From: Succinatimonas sp. UBA6849
Lineage (GTDB): Bacteria > Pseudomonadota > Gammaproteobacteria > Enterobacterales > Succinivibrionaceae
Reading direction: 5' to 3'
NCBI GenBank assembly: GCA_002449335.1
Contig: DKDL01000132.1
Span: 1-6,672, forward strand
DNA length: 6,672 nucleotides
Of the stretch, positions 1-6,142 are shown in pieces; the first letter of the stretch is position 1; every line of letters begins with the position of its first letter. The translations under genes were made by a program, and so were the position numbers. The notes under the pieces are model-generated. The model did no database searches. It saw only the letters and a list, made by a program, of their open reading frames with translations, and was not told the origin of the DNA.

Positions 1-2
1 AC

Positions 3-83
3 CGAGCTTTACAAGTTATCGTTACCTCTTTCATTTTTCTTTTATTTTTCAATTTAAAGATCTATCATTACACATTAAAATAA
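3..83 (+). CDS. Possible C-terminal tail of an upstream membrane protein (partial)
   Basis: From base 3 to the TAA at 81-83 one frame reads about 26 residues. It has a hydrophobic core (VIVTSFIFLLFF) bounded by polar and basic residues, as expected of the last membrane helix of a protein that starts outside the window. The other two forward frames are also open over most of this stretch because it is pyrimidine-rich, so an open frame proves little here. I do not recognise a family. It could equally be non-coding leader. Confidence 0.2.
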   Translation, partial: RALQVIVTSFIFLLFFNLKIYHYTLK

Positions 84-106
84 TAACTATGTCTTAGAGA
101 TCTTTA
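55..106 (+). repeat. Inverted repeat in the phosphatase leader
   Basis: TAAAGATCT (55-63) and AGATCTTTA (98-106) are perfect 9-base inverted arms separated by 34 bases. The right arm ends four bases before the AAGGA ribosome binding site (110-114) of the phosphatase gene. In RNA it could form a long-loop stem just upstream of the initiation region. An AT-rich candidate -10 (TAAAAT, 76-81) lies in the loop without a good -35. A regulatory role is inference only. Confidence 0.3.
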
Positions 107-119
107 TATAAGGATTTGT

Positions 120-623
120 ATGTTTAAAGTGCTTTTCCTTTGCCATGGAAATATTTGTCGCTCACCTATGGCAGAATTTGTCCTAAAAGAGCTAGTAAAA
201 AAGCTAAATCTTGAGGATGATTTTGTTATTTGCTCTGCTGCCACTTCACAAGAAGAAATCGGTAATGGTGTTTACCCTCCTGTTAAAGCATTACTTCGTC
301 AAAAAGGAATTGATTGCTCAGCTAAAAGAGCAAGACAAGTGACAATTCAGGATCTAAGAGATTTTGACTACATTATTGCTATGGAGCAGTTTAATCTGGA
401 CAATCTGTATGCTCTTTATCCTAAGACAGACAAGAGCAAGGTATATCTTTTGTTAGACTTTACTGACTCACCTAAAGACATTGATGATCCATGGTATACA
501 AGAGATTTTGAAAAAGCTTATACCGAGATTTTAGACGGCTGTAAAGCTCTGCTTACAAGCCTTGATCATGATGGGTTAATCTCTCTTAATAAAGAGCAGA
601 AAAAAGAACTCTCAGAGATTTAA
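120..623 (+). CDS. Low-molecular-weight protein tyrosine phosphatase
   Basis: This is a cytoplasmic phosphatase that removes phosphate from tyrosine (in some homologues arginine) residues through a cysteinyl-phosphate intermediate. The phosphate loop is at the N-terminus: C8-H-G-N-I-C-R14-S-P, the CX5R signature with nucleophile Cys8 and Arg14. The general acid is Asp123 in the late D-P-W-Y motif (123-126). The fold looks complete, and 167 residues is slightly longer than the usual 150-160, with a lysine/glutamate-rich tail. The start is supported by AAGGA five bases upstream and by the P-loop sitting where the family places it. The segment SAATSQEEIGNGVYPPV resembles the version common in gut Firmicutes more than enterobacterial Wzb, judged from memory. 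No tyrosine or arginine kinase is visible nearby, so the substrate is unknown. It converges on pdxB. Confidence 0.93.
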   Translation: MFKVLFLCHGNICRSPMAEFVLKELVKKLNLEDDFVICSAATSQEEIGNGVYPPVKALLRQKGIDCSAKRARQVTIQDLRDFDYIIAMEQFNLDNLYALYPKTDKSKVYLLLDFTDSPKDIDDPWYTRDFEKAYTEILDGCKALLTSLDHDGLISLNKEQKKELSEI

Positions 624-660
624 AGCAGTTTGCATACAAGATACTCAATACAAACTGCTT
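623..660. terminator. Hairpin between convergent genes, possible bidirectional terminator
   Basis: AAGCAGTTTG (623-632) and CAAACTGCTT (651-660) are perfect 10-base inverted arms around an 18-base loop. They fill most of the gap between the phosphatase stop (621-623) and the pdxB stop (669-671). The position suits a shared terminator. Neither side has a real U-tract (AAGATAATTT on one side, TAAATCTC on the other), so it may instead protect 3' ends. Confidence 0.55.
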
Positions 661-668
661 AAGATAAT

Positions 669-1793
669 TTAGGCAACTGTAAAGCCTAATAATGACAAGG
701 TGCTTCTGAATTTTTCAGGAGCATTTTTTATGGTAACTGAAGATAACTCTCGTCTTTCACGGTAGTTCTGACGCATTGCATCAAAAGATTTACCATCAGA
801 AAATGCATTCTTAAATTTAAAGCTGTCTCGTCTTACATCATATACAGAAAAGACAAGTCTTGAGATTAAATCAAGATCAAGAGTCTCCACATTACCTAAA
901 TCAATAGTTTCAATTTCAGGCTTTGGCATTCTATATGGCTTTGGCTCTTCAAGATTTAAAGCTTTAGCCATAGAATGAGCTAACATCACATTAGCTCTTC
1001 TTTTAGATTCATAAGAGTAGCCTGCAATATGAGCTGTAGCACCATCAACCTTTGATAAAAGTGACTTTACATTTATCTCAGGCTCACCTTCAAAGACATC
1101 AAGCCAGACTTTAAGATCGGATCTTTCATCTAGAACTTTAGATAAAGCTTCATTATCAACTACATTGCCACGGGAGGCATTAAAGAAGAAAGCTCCTGTC
1201 TTTAAAGATTTAAGCTCATTCTCACCTATCATGTATAAAGTCTTATCTATACCATCTTTAATTAAAGGTACATGTAAAGTTACGATGTCACAATTAAGAC
1301 AATCCTTTAAAGTAGCATTGCATGTTGTGTCCCCATTTCTAAATCTTGGGGGATCACATTTAAAAAACTTAAGACCTAGAGCTTTAGCTTTATTCTCAAC
1401 TTGTGCTCCTACATGACCACAGCCTACGATACCGATGCTCATGCTATTAAAATCAAGTGAGTATCTTTGAGCCATTACAAGTAAAACGGAGAGAATATAA
1501 TCGCCAACACTCTCACAGTTTGAGCCTTCTGCGTTGGTATATGGAATATGTAATGAATCTAAAAGTTCTGTATCAAAGTGATCCATACCAGCTGTAGCAG
1601 TACCTACAAAATTTAACTTATGAGCTTTCTTTAGAAGATCAGCGTTTACCTTAGTGATTGAGCGCGTAATTAAAACATCAACATCTTCAAGATCATCACA
1701 ATTGATTTCACGACCTTTTTTTAAAAGAACCTCTCCGTACTGAGAGAAAACTTCAACTGAGTTTGGTAAAGCTATATCGCAAAGAATTTTCAT
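669..1793 (-). CDS. pdxB: Erythronate-4-phosphate dehydrogenase
   Basis: PdxB oxidises 4-phospho-D-erythronate to 2-oxo-3-hydroxy-4-phosphobutanoate, the second step of the DXP-dependent pyridoxal phosphate pathway in gammaproteobacteria. The 374-residue protein has the D-2-hydroxyacid dehydrogenase layout. A split catalytic domain surrounds a Rossmann domain with G124-C-G-H-V-G129 and the PdxB-typical CDPPR (146-150). The catalytic triad is Arg208 (NASRG), Glu237 (EGEPE) and His255 (TAHIAGYS). The C-terminal dimerisation domain specific to PdxB ends with VYDVRRD (317-323) and NYRERRE (343-349). The ATG at 1793 gives MKILCDIALPN, the usual family N-terminus. An upstream in-frame TTG at 1820 would add nine residues without homology. 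Neither start has a strong Shine-Dalgarno site. The gene appears monocistronic. A decayed gene lies 51 bases upstream on the same strand, so the pdxB promoter may lie within its remains. Confidence 0.97.
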   Translation of the reverse strand: MKILCDIALPNSVEVFSQYGEVLLKKGREINCDDLEDVDVLITRSITKVNADLLKKAHKLNFVGTATAGMDHFDTELLDSLHIPYTNAEGSNCESVGDYILSVLLVMAQRYSLDFNSMSIGIVGCGHVGAQVENKAKALGLKFFKCDPPRFRNGDTTCNATLKDCLNCDIVTLHVPLIKDGIDKTLYMIGENELKSLKTGAFFFNASRGNVVDNEALSKVLDERSDLKVWLDVFEGEPEINVKSLLSKVDGATAHIAGYSYESKRRANVMLAHSMAKALNLEEPKPYRMPKPEIETIDLGNVETLDLDLISRLVFSVYDVRRDSFKFKNAFSDGKSFDAMRQNYRERRELSSVTIKNAPEKFRSTLSLLGFTVA

Positions 1794-1844
1794 AAAAATA
1801 TCTATAACAATGAATAACAACGGCTCTGTCTATACAGCCCCTAT

Positions 1845-2422
1845 CTATCGTTTTTGTTTAAAAGAAGAAAAATAAGATAGAACAGCAATAAAGCAAGGTA
1901 CTGTAACTATAGATCCAGCAATAATTTTTTCGTTAAATATTAAAAATCCACTAACCAACAGTAAAAAAAATATACACAAAGTTATGCTCGTACTTTTGTT
2001 AGCCAAGTTATAAGAGTACACATTTTTTAACCTATCATTATCTTAAGCCTTGTTTTGCTTTTCTGAAACTTTTTTGACTAAACTCAGCCTTTGAAATGAT
2101 TCTATCAGTAGCACTAGGACACACATATTCGTAATTTCTTAATTCAGACGATAAAGGTAATGGTCCATGATATGAAAAAGCTCTGTGTTAGCATTCTTCA
2201 GCATATTTGAGTTACGTTTATCAGGTATTTTTAATGAACTCATCAGCAGAACTCTTGATCAAATCGTTTACTTTGTAAAAGTGGTACATACAGCCTAGTT
2301 TTTCCTCTTCTTTAATCTCTTTTAAAAGAATTTTTTGATGTTTCTTCACAAATTTGCTCGAATTCATCTTCAGGATGTTTTGGTAAACCGCTTATCAAAT
2401 TTTTTAAAAATTTAGTTATCAT
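1845..2422 (-). pseudogene. Decayed DUF2335-type membrane protein gene
   Basis: Reading the minus strand and changing frame several times recovers about 190 residues of one protein. ATG 2422 follows AGGAG (2429-2433, 6-base spacing) and gives an N-terminus with SGLPKHPEDEFEQICEE. The frame then shifts near 2345, and a lysine/glutamate-rich stretch ends at TGA 2223. A short piece (KIPDKRNSNMLKNANTELF) lies in a third frame. From about 2180 comes SYHGPLPLSSELRNYE followed by PSATDRIISKAEF, ending at TAA 2040. After one more shift (from 2042) DRLKNVYSYN leads into two hydrophobic helices (CIFFLLLVSGFLIF and IIAGSIVTVPCFIAVL), ending in FKQKR and TAG 1847. The GPLP motif, the P-x-x-x-D-R-I motif and the two C-terminal helices in that order match DUF2335 proteins, which are small membrane proteins of unknown role often found in accessory DNA. 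At least three shifts, plus an in-frame TAA at 2190, mean it cannot make the full product. The neighbouring genes are intact, which argues against sequencing error. Confidence 0.75.
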
Positions 2423-2548
2423 TACCATCTCCTAACATTTCAAATTATTTCTTATGAGAATAAAAAAGAAGTAGATAAAAATAGCTAATACACTTCGCTT
2501 GTTTTAAATAAAAGCTACGCTAATTATTGTAAAAATTTATCTTTTACA

Positions 2549-2580
2549 CAATTATATCAAATTTCGAAAATATATAATTG
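2549..2580. promoter_or_regulatory. Dyad with divergent -10 hexamers
   Basis: CAATTATAT (2549-2557) and ATATAATTG (2572-2580) are perfect 9-base inverted arms. Between them is a palindromic TTTCGAAA (2562-2569), so the element is nearly symmetric over 32 bases. Each arm contains TATAAT on its own outward-reading strand: plus at 2573-2578, minus at 2556-2551. The shape suits a regulator site over divergent promoters. No good -35 accompanies either hexamer, and AT-rich sequence makes chance more likely. Confidence 0.35.
2551..2559 (-). promoter_or_regulatory. Extended -10 promoter element for the decayed DUF2335 gene
   Basis: On the minus strand bases 2559-2551 read TGATATAAT, a perfect TGnTATAAT extended -10, which can work without a -35. 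Transcription would start near 2544 and give a leader of about 120 bases to ATG 2422. It may now drive non-coding transcript toward pdxB. Confidence 0.4.
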
Positions 2581-2625
2581 CCAAGATTTAAATAAGCTTT
2601 TGATATGTAGTGAGTAATTCATTTT

Positions 2626-2647
2626 TATGGGATATAATATGCCCATA
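2626..2647 (+). promoter_or_regulatory. purT -10 hexamer inside an inverted repeat
   Basis: A consensus TATAAT lies at 2633-2638, placing transcription start near 2645, about 20 bases before the purT start codon. It sits in the 10-base spacer between perfect 6-base arms TATGGG (2626-2631) and CCCATA (2642-2647), a layout typical of an operator overlapping a promoter. No clear -35 is visible at the usual distance. Confidence 0.45.
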
Positions 2648-2653
2648 TTTTAA

Positions 2654-2658
2654 AGGAG
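2654..2658 (+). promoter_or_regulatory. purT ribosome binding site
   Basis: AGGAG with seven bases to the ATG at 2666 is the strongest Shine-Dalgarno site in the window and fixes the purT start. Confidence 0.85.
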
Positions 2659-2665
2659 TAATCTT

Positions 2666-3856
2666 ATGTCTTGCTCAATTACCATTGACTATCACAAACA
2701 TTCAACTAAAGCTTTACTGTTAGGTTCAGGTGAACTTGGAAAAGAAGTAGCAATCGAACTCTTGCGCTACGGCATCGATGTAACAGCTTGCGACAGATAC
2801 GATAATGCCCCTGCAATGCAGGTTGCACAGCATCGTGCAGTCATTGATATGCGTGATCCTAATGAACTTGAGAAACTGATTTTAAAAGTAAATCCAGACT
2901 ACATTATTCCTGAAATTGAAGCTATTTCAACCGAGACCTTAGTATCATTAGAAGAGCGTGGTTTTAACGTAGTACCATCAGCTAGAGCTGCTAACATCAC
3001 CATGAACAGAGAAGCTATCAGAACTTTAGCAGCTGAAGAGCTGTCTCTACCTACATCTCCTTACTTCTTTGCTTCAACTGTTGAAGAAGTAAAAGAAAAC
3101 ATCCATAAGATCGGTTTTCCATGCATTATGAAACCAATCATGAGTTCATCAGGTAAAGGTCAGACCGTATTAAAGTCTGAAGCTGATATTGAAGACTCAT
3201 TTAAAGAAGCAGTTGAACATGGTCGTGGCGGTTTAGGTCGTGTGATTGTTGAAGGTTTCGTACAGTTTGACAGAGAGATCACCTTACTTACAGTTAATGC
3301 TGTTGATGGAATACATTTCTGTGAGGCTGTAGGTCACCACCAGGTAAATGGTGATTACCATGAGTCATGGCAGCCTGAACCTCTATCTGAGGAAGTACTA
3401 ATGGAAGCAAAGAGAATAGCTTCAGCTGTTGTTAGCGCTTTAGGTGGTTTTGGTATCTTTGGCGTTGAGTTATTTATCTGTGGTAATAAGGTTATCTTCT
3501 CAGAGTTATCACCTCGACCTCATGACACCGGTATGGTAACTATGATTTCTCAGGATATGTCTGAGTTTGCTCTGCACGTAAGAGCACTTTTAGGTCTGCC
3601 TATCGGTAAGATCACTTTCTATGGTCCTTCAGCGTCAGCTGCATTATTAGCTGAAGGTACTGGTGATGACATTATCTACAAGGATTTAGACAAAGCTTTA
3701 GCTGTGACCCATTCTTCACAATTAAGAATATTTGGTAAACCAGATATCGATGGTGAAAGACGTATGGGTGTGTGCCTAGCACGTGGCAAGACAGTTGACG
3801 AAGCTGTAGAGAATGTTAAAAAGATGAGATCACAGATCTCTTTTGATATTGAATAA
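2666..3856 (+). CDS. purT: Formate-dependent phosphoribosylglycinamide formyltransferase
   Basis: PurT makes N-formyl-GAR from GAR, formate and ATP in purine synthesis, replacing the folate-dependent PurN step. This suits an anaerobe with formate from pyruvate formate-lyase. The 396 residues match the usual size of about 392. The N-domain begins LLLGSGELGKEVAIE (17-31), followed by DRYDNAPAMQVA and IPEIEAI (81-87). The ATP-grasp domain shows FPCIMKP (Lys156), the glycine-rich SSSGKGQ (160-166), EITLLTV, and the metal-binding glutamates Glu268 (GVELF) and Glu280 (FSELSPRPHDTGM). The C-domain carries the family's RIFGKPDIDGERRMGV (354-369). No key residue is missing. Only the first 14 residues are divergent, as is common. 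It has its own promoter-like -10 and ribosome binding site and is closed by an intrinsic terminator, so it is probably monocistronic. Confidence 0.98.
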   Translation: MSCSITIDYHKHSTKALLLGSGELGKEVAIELLRYGIDVTACDRYDNAPAMQVAQHRAVIDMRDPNELEKLILKVNPDYIIPEIEAISTETLVSLEERGFNVVPSARAANITMNREAIRTLAAEELSLPTSPYFFASTVEEVKENIHKIGFPCIMKPIMSSSGKGQTVLKSEADIEDSFKEAVEHGRGGLGRVIVEGFVQFDREITLLTVNAVDGIHFCEAVGHHQVNGDYHESWQPEPLSEEVLMEAKRIASAVVSALGGFGIFGVELFICGNKVIFSELSPRPHDTGMVTMISQDMSEFALHVRALLGLPIGKITFYGPSASAALLAEGTGDDIIYKDLDKALAVTHSSQLRIFGKPDIDGERRMGVCLARGKTVDEAVENVKKMRSQISFDIE

Positions 3857-3866
3857 TTGTATTTAC

Positions 3867-3909
3867 AAAAGATCTCTTAGAACCAATTTCTAGAGATCTT
3901 TTATTTTTC
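3867..3909 (+). terminator. Intrinsic terminator after purT
   Basis: AAAAGATCTCTTAGAA (3867-3882) pairs with TTCTAGAGATCTTTT (3888-3902) around a five-base loop, with a single bulged base. The outer 11 pairs are perfect. The U-tract runs TTTTATTTTT through 3908. It starts ten bases after the purT stop and ends only five bases before the start codon of the next gene. Confidence 0.85.
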
Positions 3910-3913
3910 TACA

Positions 3914-5872
3914 ATGGCAAAAGAACAAAGATTAGATATTGATGGCCTCAAAGCCATTGCAATTTTAGCAGTAGTTTTCTATCACCTTTTTGACCTTTTA
4001 AAGTCAGCACATTTTACAGAATCAACTCTATTTGATGGTGGATTCTTAGGTGTAGATATCTTTTTTGTAATCTCAGGATTTCTCATTACTTCTTCTGTTC
4101 TTTATAAGCTAAGTAATAATGACTTTTCATTATTGGCTTTCTATAAAAGACGTTGTCTTCGAATTCTTCCACCATTACTTTTCGTTTGTATCTTTACCTT
4201 AATTATTGGTTACTTTCTGCTCTTTCCTGAAGTTTATAAAGAGCTTAATATTGAAGTAGCTAATGCTCTTTTATTTATTGGTAACTTCAGATTTGCAAAC
4301 TCTGGTGGTTACTTTGCTTTAGATTCATCTGATAAGTTACTCTTACATACCTGGTATTTAGCTGTAACTATTCAGTTCTATATTCTCTTCCCTTCAATTG
4401 TTCTTTTATTAAAGAAAGTCTTTTCATTAAAGAGATTACCTTTAGCTGTAACTGTTGTCTTTATCTTACTTACTGTTACATCAGTACTTGTATCTCGTAA
4501 TGGTAAAGGCTACCTTTTAACTCAATGCCGTATCTTTGAGTTATTCTTTGGCTCTGTACTGTTCTTCTATAAAGATATTGTTTATAAGAGAGTATTCTCA
4601 TTAAATACCTATTTACCTTTATTAGGTGAAGTACTAGGTATTGTTATTATCATTGCCTCTATCTTTACTGTTGAACTTCAAAATGGTATCTGGACTGTAA
4701 CTACCTCTCTACCTACTATGTTAGGTACAGCTTTAGTTATCTTAGCCCACAATAAGAACTCTGTATTAAGACTTCCTCCTTTAACTCTATTAGGTAGATG
4801 CTCTTACTCTCTGTATTTATGGCACTGGCCTTTATTTGTCTTTGCTCTAAGATGTGGTCTTAATGAAAGCTATATTAACTACGTTATTGTTTTTGTACTT
4901 TTAAGCTTAGTAAACATAATGTCTTATTGGTTTGATGAGAAACACAAACTGAATTATAAAACGGTAGCTATCTTATATTTGTGCTGTTTCTCTTCCTACT
5001 TTTACTTTAAGAGTGGACCAAAGGATACATACATATTCCAATTTGAGATCAAACAGCCTGCTGAAATAGAACTATCAAAAGAATATCTGCCTTCAATAGT
5101 TGATACAATAGGATCACAAAGCTTATGGCATTATGGAGAGCAAATAGAAACACCTCATGTTATGATCGTAGGTGATTCAAACACTCTACAGTACAGATAT
5201 TTCTTTAAATTCTGTACACAAACTCCAACCTATGAAATTGCAAAAGCTGCAATTATGGCTTATGGACAAGAATTTGCTTCATTCAAACAAGGTTACTATG
5301 TACCACTAAATGAAAGACAGGATTTTTATAATCTCTATAAAAAGACTTTATCATCTTTAAAAGATGGAGATAAAGTAATTCTTTCAAGCAGATGGACAAT
5401 ACAGTACAAGAACTATCTAAAAGAAAAGAATCTGCTTGCATCTGATAATACTTACTCAAAATATATGGATGATATCATCAAAGACATAGATGAGCAGATA
5501 AAAAAATATCCAAAGCTTCACTTCTATATTATTGGAACTGCCTTTTGTCCTGGTTGGGAGTACATTAATAGAACACAATTAGATTTGAAAGACTCACTCT
5601 TAGAACCATTAATGAGTAAAAAATTCTACATGATAAGTTCTGACTTCAACAAAAAATACAATGACTACACAAATGATAGGTTACAAGAGTATGCAAACTC
5701 TCATAATAATGTGAGCTATATTGATAGAAACATACCACTAAAGGTAGGAGGCGGAAAATATAGAATGACGGATGATCACGAGATCCCTTTATTCTATGAC
5801 CCTATTCATTACACTGTTACAGGTGGAAAAGTTGTAGGAAAATATATCTTAGATGAGGTTCTCAAGGATTAG
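3914..5872 (+). CDS. Acyltransferase-3 family membrane protein with SGNH domain
   Basis: Proteins of this OafA/OatA-like architecture move an acyl group, usually acetyl, across the inner membrane onto a surface polysaccharide or peptidoglycan. Residues 1-366 form the AT3 domain with about ten or eleven membrane helices. Visible motifs are IDGLKAIAILAVVFYH (9-24, His24), GVDIFFVISGFLIT (46-59), FYKRRCLRILPP (76-87), HTW (145-147) and SYSLYLWHWPLFVF (297-310). Residues 370-652 form an SGNH hydrolase-like domain. Ser422 in GDSN (420-423) is the likely nucleophile, and Asp629/His632 in YDPIHYT are the late catalytic pair. Two oddities stand out. The usual W-S-L-x-V-E-E-Q-F-Y reads WYLAVTIQFY (147-156), losing the conserved glutamate, and Lys13 replaces the usual Arg of RX10H. 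The start is forced by the AT3 N-terminus, yet no Shine-Dalgarno site precedes it. The acceptor glycan cannot be told from sequence. Confidence 0.93.
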   Translation: MAKEQRLDIDGLKAIAILAVVFYHLFDLLKSAHFTESTLFDGGFLGVDIFFVISGFLITSSVLYKLSNNDFSLLAFYKRRCLRILPPLLFVCIFTLIIGYFLLFPEVYKELNIEVANALLFIGNFRFANSGGYFALDSSDKLLLHTWYLAVTIQFYILFPSIVLLLKKVFSLKRLPLAVTVVFILLTVTSVLVSRNGKGYLLTQCRIFELFFGSVLFFYKDIVYKRVFSLNTYLPLLGEVLGIVIIIASIFTVELQNGIWTVTTSLPTMLGTALVILAHNKNSVLRLPPLTLLGRCSYSLYLWHWPLFVFALRCGLNESYINYVIVFVLLSLVNIMSYWFDEKHKLNYKTVAILYLCCFSSYFYFKSGPKDTYIFQFEIKQPAEIELSKEYLPSIVDTIGSQSLWHYGEQIETPHVMIVGDSNTLQYRYFFKFCTQTPTYEIAKAAIMAYGQEFASFKQGYYVPLNERQDFYNLYKKTLSSLKDGDKVILSSRWTIQYKNYLKEKNLLASDNTYSKYMDDIIKDIDEQIKKYPKLHFYIIGTAFCPGWEYINRTQLDLKDSLLEPLMSKKFYMISSDFNKKYNDYTNDRLQEYANSHNNVSYIDRNIPLKVGGGKYRMTDDHEIPLFYDPIHYTVTGGKVVGKYILDEVLKD

Positions 5873-5919
5873 CCTTTACAATATTGATAAAATATAAACT
5901 ACATAAAACAATGCAATGT

Positions 5920-5944
5920 AAGAGCACATTTGTAGCTTTTAATA
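5920..5944 (+). terminator. Probable weak terminator after the acyltransferase
   Basis: AAGAGC-ACA (5920-5928) pairs with TGT-a-GCTTTT (5931-5940). This gives six outer pairs including one G-U, then one bulge, three inner pairs and a tight two-base loop. It is followed by AATATTT and lies 47 bases after the acyltransferase stop. The stem is AT-rich and the U-tract is short, so efficiency is uncertain. Confidence 0.45.
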
Positions 5945-5961
5945 TTTACATCATTTATATC

Positions 5962-5997
5962 AAGCAAAAACTTATGTGACCTTAAATTTTGCTTTTT
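5962..5997 (+). terminator. Second hairpin with T-run
   Basis: AAGCAAAA (5962-5969) and TTTTGCTT (5987-5994) are perfect 8-base arms with a 17-base loop, running into TTT. CTTAAA (5981-5986) and TTTAAG (5995-6000) offer a competing fold. It may be a back-up terminator for the acyltransferase transcript. The long loop makes it weak. Confidence 0.35.
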
Positions 5998-6089
5998 AAG
6001 GCAGAACTGATATTGCATTATTTTATATATCTAAAAAGTTAAGTTGTTTTTGTTATAGAATTCAAAACTTGATTAAGTCTTTATTACAC

Positions 6090-6120
6090 TTTGAAAAATT
6101 TCAAATTCATAATGTTAAAT
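6090..6120 (+). promoter_or_regulatory. Weak promoter and dyad before the glucosyltransferase gene
   Basis: TTTGAAA (6090-6096) and TTTCAAA (6099-6105) form a 16-base near-perfect palindrome. Its TTGAAA (6091-6096) could be a -35 with TTAAAT (6115-6120) as -10 at 18-base spacing, giving a start close to the gene at 6143. Upstream, TGTTATAGA (6051-6059) is an alternative extended -10. Both are poor consensus matches. Confidence 0.25.
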
Positions 6121-6142
6121 AGAATCGATATTTGGAGAACAA

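Larger units (their letters stand above)
2423..2665. other. Divergent non-coding control region
   Basis: These 243 bases separate the decayed DUF2335 gene (minus) from purT (plus). No frame shows recognisable coding. The region is strongly AT-rich and holds a 32-base dyad with back-to-back TATAAT hexamers (2549-2580), a purT -10 inside another dyad (2626-2647) and ribosome binding sites for both flanking genes. I see no PurR-type operator (ACGCAAACG-like core), although purT is a PurR target in Escherichia coli. Confidence 0.6.
5903..6026. repeat. Imperfect inverted repeat enclosing the intergenic hairpins
   Basis: ATAAAACAATGCAAT (5903-5917) is inverted at 6012-6026 with 14 of 15 positions complementary; the core AATGCAAT/ATTGCATT is perfect. 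The arms enclose 94 bases that contain both hairpins described below. No flanking target duplication is visible, so a mobile element is not supported. A folded 3' transcript end is possible. Confidence 0.35.

Noticed and set aside
1165..1416. An open plus-strand frame of 83 codons inside pdxB
   Set aside because: It lies opposite the strongly conserved Rossmann and catalytic part of PdxB and shows no domain or ribosome binding site; it is a shadow frame.
1822..1839. A small dyad (CTGT-ctat-ACAG with GG/CC flanks) between pdxB and the decayed gene
   Set aside because: Only four continuous pairs with mismatches outside; too weak to call a terminator or operator.
3914..5872. Shift in base composition between the first and second half of the acyltransferase gene, suggesting a fusion of foreign parts
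   Set aside because: T-rich codons are expected in the membrane half and A-rich codons in the soluble SGNH half; the two-domain architecture is common as a single gene.
5903..6026. Inverted repeat ends suggesting a miniature mobile element
   Set aside because: No target-site duplication flanks it, no related copy is in the window, and nested terminator-like hairpins explain the structure better.
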